Both the position numbers and the translations under genes were made by a program. The notes under the pieces were generated by a model. That model was not told the origin of the DNA. It was given only the letters and a program-made list of their open reading frames with translations, and did not search any database. Positions 8,772 to 17,581 of a stretch of DNA of 44,571 nucleotides are shown here, in pieces. Source of the DNA: Tangfeifania diversioriginum. GTDB taxonomy: Bacteria > Bacteroidota > Bacteroidia > Bacteroidales > Prolixibacteraceae. Numbering within the stretch: position 1 is the first letter of the stretch; each line of letters begins with the position of its first letter. The stretch is taken from positions 1 through 44,571 of the forward strand of contig CAMCBW010000043.1 of the NCBI GenBank assembly GCA_945873105.1, in the 5' to 3' direction.

Positions 8772-10124
8772 CTAAGTCCCCCAGTCCTTCTTCGCCGTTT
8801 CCCAAAACCGGTTCCCCTTGTAGAACTCCAGTACCCTCTTCTTTACCTCAAACATCAATTTGGCATGCAGAACCTGGGCTGTTGAATTAGCGAGACGGTT
8901 TTTTGTTGCATTCAGTTCAATGGCAGTAACCATCCCCTGTTCAAATTTTCGCTGGGCTGCCTGAAAGGCCAGTTGGTCGGCATCCATCTGCTTCTCTGCT
9001 TGTTGTAGTTCTTTTTCAGAGGCTGTAAGCTCATTGTAATTCCGCTCCATCTCGTAGAGCAAGGTCTGTTTGGCCACGTTAAGCCGTGTAAGTGCCTGGG
9101 CCTCCTCAATTTTGGCGCTTTGCACACCAAATCTCACATTGTTTCTGTTAAACACAGGAATAGAGAGTGTAGCACCCAAAAACTGCCGTTGGTTGTAATT
9201 GATTTGGTCCCTGAAGGCTATGACCTGGTCGTTAGCGTCCTTATTTGTCTCATAAAAGCCTGTATTGTAGGTGGCTTGCAACCGGATGGAGGGTGAATAC
9301 CCGCCCTTGCTGATGCTTACATTTTTCTGACTAGCCATCCACTCCTGCTCGTAGCTTTTGATGTAGGGAGACCAGGCAGTGTGTTGCTCATAAAGTGCTT
9401 TGATATCTGTCGGATGGCCGTTTGAAGCAGCATCAGTTGTTGGAATAATTAACACCAGAGGCGCTTCAGGAGGCAGGTTCATCGCCTTCTTCAGCCCAAT
9501 CCTTGCCGTGGCAATGTTGTTGCCGGTCTGGATAGAGAAGAGCTCCTCTTTTTCGTAGTTTGCCTTTACCTCCAAAAGATCCGACTGGGACTTCAACCCC
9601 GTGGCGATCAGGATTTGGACCTTCTTTACATTCAACTCCGACAATGCCTTCTGATCGTTGGCAATCTTCAGCAACTCTTCGTAATAGATGACATTGAAGA
9701 AGTTGTTCATCACCGAAAAAGCCACATCATCCGCCACATTTAGCCGGTTGTTTTGGGTTGCCTCCTTCTTGAAAGCCCGGTACTTAACCTGGTTTTGGGC
9801 CATGAAACCTTTAAAAAGATCGACCGAGGCACCCAGATAGTAAGAGTTGTTAAAAAAGGCAGTGTTGACATAGGTGTTGGTAGCCGGGTCCACAGATCTG
9901 CCGAAGTTTTTACCCGCATCCGACCCGGCACCAATGGAGGGAAGCATGTTCCATTTGGATTGATTGTAGCCAAGTGCCGCCAGGTCTGCACTCATTCCGG
10001 CATCCTGCAACTGAAGGTTGTTTTTCAAGGCATAGTTGATGCAGTCGTTGAGGGTCCAACGCTCCTGGGCAAACAGTGGTAAACCTGTCCACAAGATAGC
10101 CAGTATCAACAAAGGAATTCTCAT
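8772..10124 (-). CDS. TolC-family outer membrane efflux protein
   Basis: About 450 residues with a signal peptide (MRIPLLILAILWTGLPLFAQ) and two repeated OEP halves. The first half starts with WTLNDCINYALKNNLQLQDA; the second has NVAKQTLLYEMERNYNELTA and QRKFEQGMVTAIELNATKNR, typical TolC helices. It forms the outer-membrane channel of the efflux complex encoded downstream. The ATG 10122-10124 was chosen because the signal peptide begins there. The last nine residues, ETAKKDWGT and the stop, are written in repeat sequence (GAAACGGCGAAGAAGGACTG...), so the native C-terminus has been replaced or extended by the minisatellite. First gene of the minus-strand operon. Confidence 0.92.
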   Translation of the reverse strand: MRIPLLILAILWTGLPLFAQERWTLNDCINYALKNNLQLQDAGMSADLAALGYNQSKWNMLPSIGAGSDAGKNFGRSVDPATNTYVNTAFFNNSYYLGASVDLFKGFMAQNQVKYRAFKKEATQNNRLNVADDVAFSVMNNFFNVIYYEELLKIANDQKALSELNVKKVQILIATGLKSQSDLLEVKANYEKEELFSIQTGNNIATARIGLKKAMNLPPEAPLVLIIPTTDAASNGHPTDIKALYEQHTAWSPYIKSYEQEWMASQKNVSISKGGYSPSIRLQATYNTGFYETNKDANDQVIAFRDQINYNQRQFLGATLSIPVFNRNNVRFGVQSAKIEEAQALTRLNVAKQTLLYEMERNYNELTASEKELQQAEKQMDADQLAFQAAQRKFEQGMVTAIELNATKNRLANSTAQVLHAKLMFEVKKRVLEFYKGNRFWETAKKDWGT

Positions 10125-10154
10125 GCGATCATTGTTTTTGGATTTGAAGTAACC

Positions 10155-10167
10155 AAAACAATGCCAA
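10155..10167 (-). promoter_or_regulatory. sigma-54-like -24 element for the efflux operon (candidate)
   Basis: Minus strand TTGGCATTGTTTT followed by GGTT; TGGCA matches the -24 consensus and the -12 part is weak (GG in place of GC at the expected spacing). It lies 31 bp before the tolC-like start codon, leaving a short leader. The same 13-mer with one change faces the other way at 10265-10277. Confidence 0.4.
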
Positions 10168-10226
10168 AGTTTATACTCTCTGATAATCAATGTGATCTAT
10201 TGATAATTTTCTTGTAAGCAGTAAAA

Positions 10227-10252
10227 ATAATTGACAGTAATCTGTCAATTAT
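10227..10252. promoter_or_regulatory. perfect 11-bp inverted repeat, probable regulator binding site
   Basis: ATAATTGACAG - TAAT - CTGTCAATTAT, two perfect 11-bp arms with a 4-bp spacer. It lies in the gap between the efflux operon and the NtrC-type regulator. Its centre is about 75 bp upstream of the candidate -24 GG of the tolC-like gene, the usual distance range for a sigma-54 enhancer site, and about 28 bp upstream of the GG facing the regulator gene. Most likely bound by the Fis-type HTH of that regulator (inference). Confidence 0.6.
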
Positions 10253-10264
10253 CTTTACACTTCC

Positions 10265-10283
10265 TTGGTATTGTTTTCTGCTT
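10265..10283 (+). promoter_or_regulatory. sigma-54-like promoter for the regulator gene (candidate)
   Basis: TTGGTATTGTTTTCTGCTT: GG at 10267-10268 and GC at 10280-10281 look like -24/-12 elements, but the spacing is one base longer than the consensus. It shares TTGGYATTGTTTT with the divergent site at 10155-10167. The regulator's ATG follows at 10304. Confidence 0.35.
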
Positions 10284-10303
10284 CAGTTAACTTTGAAATA
10301 AAA

Positions 10304-11668
10304 ATGGCCAAAGGAAATGTACTGATCATCGATGACAACAAGAGCATCCTGAGCGCACTGGAGATACTGCTTGCACCCGATTTTCAATCCATAACCACCT
10401 TATCGGACCCCAACCAAATCCCAACCGAACTTCGAAAAAAAGAGTACAACCTGGTAATCCTGGACATGAATTTCAATGCTGGTATCAATACCGGCAACGA
10501 AGGCATCTATTGGTTGGGCAGAATCAAAGAGACCCATCCGGAGATTTCTGTGGTAATGATTACCGCCTATGGAGACATCGAATTAACAGTCAAGGCACTA
10601 AAACTGGGAGCCACCGATTTCTGCCTGAAGCCCTGGGACAACAACAAACTGCTTGCTACCCTAAAATCAGCCATTCAGCTGAATTTGTCGAAAAGGGAGG
10701 TCAGCCAGTTGAAAGAAAAAGAGAAGGGGCTCAAAAACGAGATTAACCGGGAGCAGAGATTTATTGTAGGCTCCTCTCCAAAATTGGTGCACGTATTGAA
10801 CCTTGTCCGCAAAGTGGCCAAAACGGATGCCAATATTCTGATTACAGGAGAAAACGGAACCGGCAAAGAGCTGATTGCCCAGGAGATTCACAGAATGTCA
10901 GAGCGGGCACAGGAGGTAATGGTCAATGTGGATATGGGGGCCATTACTGAATCCTTGTTCGAGAGCGAACTATTCGGACATGTCAAGGGGGCATTCACAG
11001 ATGCAAGGGAGAATCGCCCCGGCAAATTCGAGGTAGCCGATAAAGGCACACTCTTCTTGGATGAAATCGGGAATCTCTCATTTCATCTCCAGGCGAAACT
11101 ACTGGCAGCCATTCAGAATCGTCAAATTTCACGTATTGGTTCCAACCAGATGATTCCTGTCGATATCCGGCTCATTTGCGCTACCAACAAAAATTTGGAG
11201 AGTATGGTCAACGAAGGACAGTTTCGGGAAGATCTGCTTTACCGTATCAATACAATTCAAATTGAAGTTCCTCCACTTCGTGAACGGGGGGATGATGTTC
11301 TACTGCTCGCTGAATTCTTTCTCAAAAAATACAGTTCCAAATACAACAAGCAAGGGTTAAGAATTAACCAACAGGCACTAGACAAACTTCAAAAATACCC
11401 GTGGCCGGGTAACATCCGTGAACTGCAGCATACCATTGAGAAAGCCGTGATCCTGTGTGAAGGAAGTCTGCTTAAACCCGAAGATTTCTTCATGAAGCCA
11501 TTAAGCTCCCCCAAACAAGGCAAAACAGATCTTACCTTGTTTGACATGGAAACAAGGATGATCAACCATGCCATTGAAAAACACAATGGAAATTTAAGCG
11601 CTGCCGCGGAGCAACTGGGAATTTCCAGGCAAACACTCTACAATAAAATCAAAAAAACCACCAAATGA
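10304..11668 (+). CDS. NtrC-family sigma-54-dependent response regulator
   Basis: 454 residues in three parts: receiver domain (phospho-acceptor D54 in NLVILDMN, acidic pocket IIDDN, K in CLKPW), AAA+ domain with Walker A GENGTGKE, the sigma-54-contacting loop written GAFTDA, Walker [10 protein letters not shown] and R-finger region, and a C-terminal Fis-type HTH ([20 protein letters not shown]). It should activate sigma-54 promoters after phosphorylation. ATG 10304 was taken because [12 protein letters not shown] is the normal domain start. It overlaps the following kinase gene by 4 bp (ATGA) and diverges from the efflux operon, its most likely target. The RpoN partner is encoded at 32893-34350. 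Confidence 0.93.
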   Translation: MAKGNVLIIDDNKSILSALEILLAPDFQSITTLSDPNQIPTELRKKEYNLVILDMNFNAGINTGNEGIYWLGRIKETHPEISVVMITAYGDIELTVKALKLGATDFCLKPWDNNKLLATLKSAIQLNLSKREVSQLKEKEKGLKNEINREQRFIVGSSPKLVHVLNLVRKVAKTDANILITGENGTGKELIAQEIHRMSERAQEVMVNVDMGAITESLFESELFGHVKGAFTDARENRPGKFEVADKGTLFLDEIGNLSFHLQAKLLAAIQNRQISRIGSNQMIPVDIRLICATNKNLESMVNEGQFREDLLYRINTIQIEVPPLRERGDDVLLLAEFFLKKYSSKYNKQGLRINQQALDKLQKYPWPGNIRELQHTIEKAVILCEGSLLKPEDFFMKPLSSPKQGKTDLTLFDMETRMINHAIEKHNGNLSAAAEQLGISRQTLYNKIKKTTK

Positions 11669-13029
11669 TTAGCCGAAATTTCTACTTTCAACTGATTTTC
11701 AGGGTTTTTTTGCTGGTAATCATTGCCATTGCCGTGGGTTTCTGTATCGCATCGAAATGGGCCATTCCCCTGGTGGTGCTTCTTCTCCTGGCTGAAACAA
11801 TTGTAGTGGTTAACCTTATCAGCTATTTGAATTCAACCAACAGGAAACTAAATTTCTTCCTGGAATCAGTCGAAAATGAGGATTCAACTTTGCGGTTTCC
11901 TACCAATGAGTCAAATCAACCCATTCAGGCGCTTTACCAAAGTCTGAACAGAGTGAACCAACAAATTCAACAGGTCAAAATTGAAAGCCGCCAACAGGAA
12001 CAATATTTTCAAACTCTGCTGGAACAGGTAGCTACCGGGATCATCACCTACGACCGCAACGGATTTGTCCTCCACGCGAATCATGCGACGAAAAAAATGC
12101 TTGGGATCAATGTCCTGACCCATATCAACCAGCTGGAAAGGATCAACATCCATCTGTTTCAGGCTACCAAAAACATCAAACCCTTTGAACAAAAACACGT
12201 CTCCCTAAAGGGTGAAAAAGGAACTGTCGAGCTCTCCCTGAAAGCCACCTCTTTCAAAGCAAAGGATAGTGAACTGATGCTGCTCTCCCTGCAGGATATC
12301 CGGAATGAACTGGACGAAAAAGAGCTGGATGCCTGGATGAAACTGATACGTGTCCTGATGCATGAAATCATGAATTCAATTGCTCCGATTACCTCACTTT
12401 CAGAAAGTCTTTGCAACTATTACACGGTGGATGGAAGGCTCGTACAACCGGAGGAGGTAGATGAAGCGACCATTCGGACAACTGTCAAAGGGCTGAATGT
12501 GATCAGGGAGCAGGGAAATGGACTGATGCAGTTTGTGGAGTCTTACCGTAAACTCTCGGGATTGCCCAAACCCGTCAAAAGACTGTTCAGGATAGCAGAT
12601 CTGTTCGAGAGGATCAAAGTATTGTATGCCTCCCTTGAGAGCATTGAAAAGCTGGAGTTTACAGTGAGACTACAGAACATGTCCCTGGAGATTCTTGCGG
12701 ATGAGAACCTGGTAGTACAAGTCTTGGTGAACCTGCTGAAAAATGCCGTTCAAGCCAATGAAAAGAATCCTTCGGGTAAAATTCAGCTAATAGCTGACAG
12801 AAATGCAAACCAGCTCCCTGAGATCCGGGTTACCGACAATGGACCGGGAATTCCTACAGAAATAGTGGATCAGATTTTTGTTCCTTTTTTTACCACCAGG
12901 GAAAATGGATCGGGAATTGGTTTGAGTCTCTCCAGACAAATCATGCAACTACATGGAGGAACTTTACAGGTAAATTCAATTCCAGGCAAAGAGACCACTT
13001 TTAAGTTGGTCTTCACCGCCGGAATTTGA
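11665..13029 (+). CDS. sensor histidine kinase, NtrB/NtrY-like
   Basis: 454 residues: two N-terminal membrane helices (about 8-28 and 32-52) with hardly any periplasmic loop, a HAMP-like linker, a PAS domain (about 110-215; VATGIITYDRNGFVLHAN), the phosphoacceptor histidine H233 in VLMHEIMNSIAPI, and an ATPase domain with N-box NLLKNAVQAN, DNGPGIP and ENGSGIGLSL. With no clear external sensor it may sense a membrane or cytoplasmic signal. The 4-bp overlap with the regulator gene makes them cognate partners. Probably controls the divergent efflux operon in response to envelope or drug stress (inference). Confidence 0.92.
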   Translation: MISRNFYFQLIFRVFLLVIIAIAVGFCIASKWAIPLVVLLLLAETIVVVNLISYLNSTNRKLNFFLESVENEDSTLRFPTNESNQPIQALYQSLNRVNQQIQQVKIESRQQEQYFQTLLEQVATGIITYDRNGFVLHANHATKKMLGINVLTHINQLERINIHLFQATKNIKPFEQKHVSLKGEKGTVELSLKATSFKAKDSELMLLSLQDIRNELDEKELDAWMKLIRVLMHEIMNSIAPITSLSESLCNYYTVDGRLVQPEEVDEATIRTTVKGLNVIREQGNGLMQFVESYRKLSGLPKPVKRLFRIADLFERIKVLYASLESIEKLEFTVRLQNMSLEILADENLVVQVLVNLLKNAVQANEKNPSGKIQLIADRNANQLPEIRVTDNGPGIPTEIVDQIFVPFFTTRENGSGIGLSLSRQIMQLHGGTLQVNSIPGKETTFKLVFTAGI

Positions 13030-13292
13030 GCTAAAAATGCTTATTTTGCTTGGCGGATCAACCTTAAGAGAAATGCAATCAGCCATGTTGTCAACACCTT
13101 TATATTTGACTGGTATTGGTACGACGGAAAGCCATTCTTGGAATCTTGCCTCAACGACGGTCTAACATCAGGGAAGACGTGCAATTGTAAAGCATCAACA
13201 TTGATTCAGATACCTTAAAACCAAAATTGTAACAATACGGAGAAAGCCGAAAATCCTTCAGAGTAGGCATCAATACAATTAATACTAAAATC

Positions 13293-13577
13293 ATGGATCG
13301 GGAAACTTTTAAAAATAACGCGAAAGAGCGCATCGATGAAATCTTTGCCAAAATAGATGAACTGGAAGCCAAAAAAGAGAAGGCTATTGGAGAGGCCAAA
13401 GCCGAATACGATGAAAAAATGGCTGATTTGAAGGCTAAGAAAGAGGAACTTCAGGCAAAATATGACAAACTTGTAGAGACTTCCGAAGAGAACTGGGAAG
13501 AGGTAAAAGAGGCATTCTCCTCCGCAGCAGGCTCTTTCAAGGAGGGTTTTTCCAAAATCGCCGGACTGTTCAACTGA
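13293..13577 (+). CDS. small coiled-coil protein, function unknown
   Basis: 94 residues, highly charged (Lys, Glu, Ala). Residues 1-65 form a continuous helical heptad pattern (FAKIDELEAKKEKAIGEAKA) and the C-terminus is amphipathic with Phe and Gly (AGSFKEGFSKIAGLFN). It resembles small stress-related coiled-coil proteins of the sll1863 type, but this is a resemblance in composition only. No signal peptide or membrane segment. Starts at ATG 13293 after a 264-bp gap downstream of the kinase in which no other gene is seen. Confidence 0.75.
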   Translation: MDRETFKNNAKERIDEIFAKIDELEAKKEKAIGEAKAEYDEKMADLKAKKEELQAKYDKLVETSEENWEEVKEAFSSAAGSFKEGFSKIAGLFN

Positions 13578-13603
13578 TTGGAGCATTCAATAATTCCCTG
13601 GTA

Positions 13604-14443
13604 ATGACCAATCAAATATACCCCTGCCTTTGGTTTGACAACCAGGCAAAGGCAGCTGCTGAATACTATTGCTCCATTTTTGACAATTCAAGGATTGTCA
13701 ATGACTCGGGTGTTGCTCTCCATTTTGAACTGGAAGGGAAAAGAGTCATGGCACTGAATGGGGGTCCGATGTACAAAATCACCCCCTCCATCTCCCTGTT
13801 TGTAACCTGCGAGAGTGTGGAAGAGATCGACAGAATCTGGTATTGGCTCTCCGAAGGTGGTAGCGCCATGATACCAATCGGCAAATATCCCTGGAGCGAA
13901 CGATATGGATGGGTGACAGATAAATTTGGCATGACCTGGCAACTGATGCTGGGAGAACCATCCCCGGATGGGCACAAAATAATCCCCTCCTTTCTTTTTG
14001 TCGGAGCACGTTATGGCAAGGGTGAAGAGGCCATCCGGAATTATGCAGCCATCTTTAAAGATTCGCAAATCCATCACCTTGAACTCTACCAGGAGGGGGA
14101 AGAGCAACCCGAAGGCACCCTGAAATTTGGAAGCTTCTCGTTAAACGGCGCAAAATTTGCCGCCATGGATGGCCCAGGTAACCATGATTTTCAGTTCAGT
14201 GAAGGAGTCTCATTGGTTGTTGAATGTGAAACCCAGAAGGAGATCGATTACCATTGGGAAAAACTCACCGAGGATGGGGAAGAGGTCCAATGCGGCTGGC
14301 TCCGCGACAAATACGGGGTATCCTGGCAAATCGTCCCTGAAATGATCGGGAAATTGTTGGCAGATCCTGAAAAAGGGGAGCGAGTCATGGAGGAGTTACT
14401 GAAAATGAAGAAACTGGATCTAAATATTTTACTAAACGCTTGA
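13604..14443 (+). CDS. VOC superfamily protein with two PhnB-like domains
   Basis: 279 residues built of two homologous vicinal-oxygen-chelate domains. The first starts IYPCLWFDNQAKAAAEYYCS and ends WVTDKFGMTWQLM; the second starts IIPSFLFVGARYGKGEEAIR and ends WLRDKYGVSWQIVPE. Both have the PhnB/YjdN signature: WF-xN-Q-A-EAA-YY and D-x-YGxxWQ. Proteins of this family are metal-binding folds of mostly unknown substrate; older annotations call them 3-demethylubiquinone methyltransferases, which is not supported. It lies 26 bp after the coiled-coil gene and 22 bp before another VOC gene. Confidence 0.88.
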   Translation: MTNQIYPCLWFDNQAKAAAEYYCSIFDNSRIVNDSGVALHFELEGKRVMALNGGPMYKITPSISLFVTCESVEEIDRIWYWLSEGGSAMIPIGKYPWSERYGWVTDKFGMTWQLMLGEPSPDGHKIIPSFLFVGARYGKGEEAIRNYAAIFKDSQIHHLELYQEGEEQPEGTLKFGSFSLNGAKFAAMDGPGNHDFQFSEGVSLVVECETQKEIDYHWEKLTEDGEEVQCGWLRDKYGVSWQIVPEMIGKLLADPEKGERVMEELLKMKKLDLNILLNA

Positions 14444-14465
14444 TTAGACATAATTGTACCCGAAA

Positions 14466-14858
14466 ATGAAAGTCAGAGAAGAGCATGAACTTCCACTGGT
14501 AAGTGAACAATGGGGTTGGAAGTACCATCATTTGGGTATCCCGACAACCTTAAAACTACCAGGAGAGCAGTACATTGCGCATTTAAAATTTTATGTGTCA
14601 GGATTTTCTTCCAGTCCATTTGGAATCGAATGGATGAGATTTGACAGTGACTGCCCACTTGACAAACTGATTCAAACAGTTCCCCATCTTGCATTTGAAG
14701 TCCAAAACATAGACAGTGAACTAGCTGCCCATAATTTCCATATTCTGTCACCACCAAACTCTCCCGCAAAAGGGATCCGCGTGGTGATGGTGGCACACAA
14801 TGGGGCTCCTGTTGAATTGATCGAATTTGATATCAACAAAATCAAACAGACAGACTGA
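14466..14858 (+). CDS. VOC family (glyoxalase-like) protein
   Basis: About 130 residues, a single VOC domain: WKYHHLGIPTTLKLPGEQ at the start carries the first possible metal ligand (His), and VVMVAHNGAPVELIEFD near the end carries the final Glu typical of glyoxalase folds. The middle part FGIEWMRFD, HLAFEVQNID is the usual second beta-alpha-beta unit. ATG 14466 was preferred to a TTG four codons earlier. It is followed after 4 bp by a membrane protein gene, so the two are probably co-transcribed. The substrate is unknown. Confidence 0.85.
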   Translation: MKVREEHELPLVSEQWGWKYHHLGIPTTLKLPGEQYIAHLKFYVSGFSSSPFGIEWMRFDSDCPLDKLIQTVPHLAFEVQNIDSELAAHNFHILSPPNSPAKGIRVVMVAHNGAPVELIEFDINKIKQTD

Positions 14859-14862
14859 TAAA

Positions 14863-15663
14863 ATGAATTTCAAAAAAAGTGTTCAGAAATGGTCCATTGC
14901 AATTAGGATCCTGCCATTGGTTGGATTGGTCGCCATCCTTAAATTTCTTTCTCACAAATTTGGATTTGAGGTGATGGAGTTGAATGCGCTTTTTACAAGC
15001 CTGGTGGCAGGGACCATCTTCCTCATTGGCTTCCTGGTAAGCGGGGTACTCTCCGATTACAAGGAGAGTGAGAAAATTCCAAGTGAATTAACTGCTGCCT
15101 TACGGGCATTGCTGGATGATACCCTTACCATTGACAAAGGGAAAGATTCTGTCACTGCCAAGCATTTTCTATTGTTTCAAAGGGATTTTATCCAGTCATT
15201 GTTGGGCTGGTTAAGCAAAAAAGAGCGGACCAAAACCATTCTGGATCAGATCAGTTCCATGAACGACTTCATTGTAGCATTTGAAAAAGAGGGCATTCAG
15301 GCCAATTACCTGATCAAACTTAAAAACGAACAAAGCAGCATCAGAAAGTCTCTGATGAGAATTGATACCATCAGGGATACCGACTTTGTTGGCTCGGCGT
15401 ATGCCATATTAGAGGCAATGGGCTTTTTGACAGTCGTCGGATTGATTGTCATCAAGATTGAACCATTCTACGCCTCCCTGTTTTTAACACTTTTAATTAC
15501 TTTCCTCTTTTCATACATGTTCAGATTGATCAAAGACCTGGATAATCCGTTCGACTATGCTTTTTCAGGAGAGAGCGGAACTGAAATATCCTTAAAACCA
15601 ATTCACGATTTTGAGGAGGAAATAAAGTCAGTTTGTCATAAAAATGTTGAAAACAACAAATAA
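14863..15663 (+). CDS. bestrophin-like/DUF4239-type membrane protein
   Basis: About 266 residues with two N-terminal hydrophobic segments (about 20-36 and 48-68), a central cytoplasmic-looking helical region (about 75-185) and two C-terminal helices (about 190-235), followed by RLIKDLDNPFDYAFSGE. The LIxDLDxPF motif straight after the last helix is characteristic of DUF4239/bestrophin-like proteins, some of which are anion channels. The function here is not known. ATG 14863 starts 4 bp after the VOC gene stop. Weakly supported alternative: an unclassified membrane protein. Confidence 0.7.
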   Translation: MNFKKSVQKWSIAIRILPLVGLVAILKFLSHKFGFEVMELNALFTSLVAGTIFLIGFLVSGVLSDYKESEKIPSELTAALRALLDDTLTIDKGKDSVTAKHFLLFQRDFIQSLLGWLSKKERTKTILDQISSMNDFIVAFEKEGIQANYLIKLKNEQSSIRKSLMRIDTIRDTDFVGSAYAILEAMGFLTVVGLIVIKIEPFYASLFLTLLITFLFSYMFRLIKDLDNPFDYAFSGESGTEISLKPIHDFEEEIKSVCHKNVENNK

Positions 15664-15698
15664 TCTAAAACAATCAATTTATAAACAGCTTCCTAATT

Positions 15699-17114
15699 AT
15701 GAAGACAAAAATAGGATTGATGGGGATTGGCCTGGATACCTACTGGGCACAGTTCGACGGACTGCTGGATCACTTATTGGGATACCAGCAAGAAATAAAC
15801 CTCAAAATCTCGGGTTTTGGTGTGGAGGTATTAGACGCCGGAATGGTCGACAATCCTGTCAGGGCCAGGGAAGCCGCCTCCTACCTGGCCAGCAATGAGA
15901 TAGAGCTGCTTTTTCTCTACATCTCTACTTATGCCCTCTCCTCAACGGTACTACCTGTAGCCCAAAAAGTCAAGGTGCCGGTGATCCTCCTCAACCTGCA
16001 ACCGGTGGCCACCCTCGACTATTCCGCCTTCAACCAACTGAACGACAGGGGTAAAATGACGGGGCTGTGGCTGGAACACTGCCAGGCCTGCTCTGTTCCC
16101 GAAATAGCGGGAGTTTTCAACCGTTCCGGAATAAAATACGATATCGTAACCGGATACCTGCAGGACCAGGATGCGTGGAAAGAGATAGGTGAGTTTGTTA
16201 GGGCAGCCATCGTCGCTGAGCGGATGCGGAACAACCGCCTCGGCATTCTTGGCCATTATTATGGTGGAATGTTGGATGTTTATACAGATACCGCCAAACA
16301 ATCCGCCGTATTCGGCACCCACCTCGAAATGTTAGAAATGTGCGAGTTGAAAAGGTGGCGCGATGGAGTGACCGAAGCTGAACTCAAAGCCAAAATTGCC
16401 GAATTCCATGTTAATTTTGAGGTCACTGCCGAATGTGCGGCAGAAGAAATTGAGCGTGCTGCCCGTACCTCCATCGCCCTCGACAAGCTGGTTGCAGCCC
16501 ATGGACTGGGGTCGATGGCCTACTATTACGAAGGAGAATCCGGCAACGATTACGAGAATATTGTCACCTCCGTGATTGCAGGCAACACCCTTTTAACAGG
16601 CAAAAACATTCCTGTTGCCGGAGAGTGTGAAGTTAAGAATGCCCAGGCCATGAAGATCATGGCAGAGTTTGGTGCCGGTGGCTCCTTTTCCGAATTTTAC
16701 CTCATGGATTTTAACGATGACGTGGTGATGCTGGGTCACGACGGTCCGGCCCATTTCGCTATCGCGGAAGGCCGTGTCAAATTGGTTCCGCTACCGATCT
16801 ACCACGGCAAACCCGGCAAAGGGCTCTCCATCCAGATGAGCGTCAGACAGGGACCGGTTACATTGCTCTCAGTGGTCGAAGGAAAAGAGGGGATCTTCTT
16901 CCTGGTGGCCGAAGGGGAGTCGGTTCCCGGACCAACCCTCCAGATTGGCAACACCAACAGCCGTTACCGCTTTGTGCCGGGCGCCAAAGCTTTCATGAAT
17001 CAATGGTCCAAGCAGGGACCCGCCCACCATTGCGCAATCGGAGTGGGGCATCTTGCCTCCTCCATCCAGAAGCTGGGCATGATACTGGGTATTGAGACAG
17101 TGAAAATCTGCTGA
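15699..17114 (+). CDS. L-arabinose/L-fucose isomerase family protein
   Basis: 471 residues with the fold and length of AraA. The four Mn-binding positions can be matched: E309 (VAGECEV), E332 (FSEFYLMDF), H347 (MLGHDGPA) and H443 or H444 (GPAHHCAIGVGH), equivalent to E306, E333, H350 and H450 of E. coli AraA. It should catalyse aldose-ketose isomerisation of some pentose or 6-deoxyhexose in the cytoplasm. Identity to AraA itself is clearly low and no kinase, epimerase or sugar regulator lies beside it, so the substrate is open. Downstream lies a repeat array, not a pathway gene. Starts at ATG 15699. Confidence 0.88.
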   Translation: MKTKIGLMGIGLDTYWAQFDGLLDHLLGYQQEINLKISGFGVEVLDAGMVDNPVRAREAASYLASNEIELLFLYISTYALSSTVLPVAQKVKVPVILLNLQPVATLDYSAFNQLNDRGKMTGLWLEHCQACSVPEIAGVFNRSGIKYDIVTGYLQDQDAWKEIGEFVRAAIVAERMRNNRLGILGHYYGGMLDVYTDTAKQSAVFGTHLEMLEMCELKRWRDGVTEAELKAKIAEFHVNFEVTAECAAEEIERAARTSIALDKLVAAHGLGSMAYYYEGESGNDYENIVTSVIAGNTLLTGKNIPVAGECEVKNAQAMKIMAEFGAGGSFSEFYLMDFNDDVVMLGHDGPAHFAIAEGRVKLVPLPIYHGKPGKGLSIQMSVRQGPVTLLSVVEGKEGIFFLVAEGESVPGPTLQIGNTNSRYRFVPGAKAFMNQWSKQGPAHHCAIGVGHLASSIQKLGMILGIETVKIC

Positions 17115-17255
17115 GGGAGAAATGACGGAGGGGGGGAAATGTGGAAATTGGAAAATGTGAAAATGAGAGGACTCCAGAGATGGGTGCTATGAAACAGGGA
17201 AACGGAGATAGGAAGATTAGCCCTCGGCCAATCACAACTGAAATCATTTCTGACA
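17115..17255. repeat. degenerate purine-rich repeat remnant
   Basis: GAAATGACGGAGG, AAATGTGGAAATTGGAAAATG (written here in two overlapping words) and AACAGGGAAACGGAGA are relatives of the intergenic repeats; the TGTGGAAATTGGAAAATG word recurs in reverse at 26287-26325 before the NikR-like gene. No gene is supported. Confidence 0.5.
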
Positions 17256-17462
17256 AAATTACCCCTAAGCGGTGCTCAATTGATTTTTTTTGGGGCAAAT
17301 TACCCATAAGAGGGGCCCAATTGAAACCGGTTGGGGTAAAATTTGCCCTATGATTGCCTCAACCGATTTTTTTGAGGTTAATTTATATCTTGGATGGGTT
17401 GAATTGAAACCCGATGAGATAGTGTTACCGATAAGATTGCCTCAACTGAAATTTACTTTTAG
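17256..17462. repeat. degenerate tandem array with a period of about 42 bp
   Basis: Five diverged units starting near 17256, 17297, 17339, 17380 and 17423. The shared scheme is AAATTACCC - TAAG - GGGCTCAATTGA - (poly-T or AACC) - GGTTGGGG. Units of 41, 42, 41 and about 43 bp. Two short open frames pass through but neither has a credible start or composition. It is the border between GC-richer and AT-rich DNA. Confidence 0.6.
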
Positions 17463-17581
17463 AACTAGTAATTTATATTATATGGCCTGATGGGAACTCA
17501 AACATTCCCACTAGGCTACTTTTGAGAAAAACAAATTTATTAGTTATGTATTTTGTGTTCTTTACCTTTATGTGAATATTA

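Noticed and set aside
13030-13292. Possible gene between the kinase and coiled-coil genes
   Set aside because: Only antisense or very short frames occur; no ribosome site or family match is seen.
17141-17490. Two short open frames over the 42-bp array
   Set aside because: They cross degenerate repeat units, overlap in different frames and have no signal or start context.
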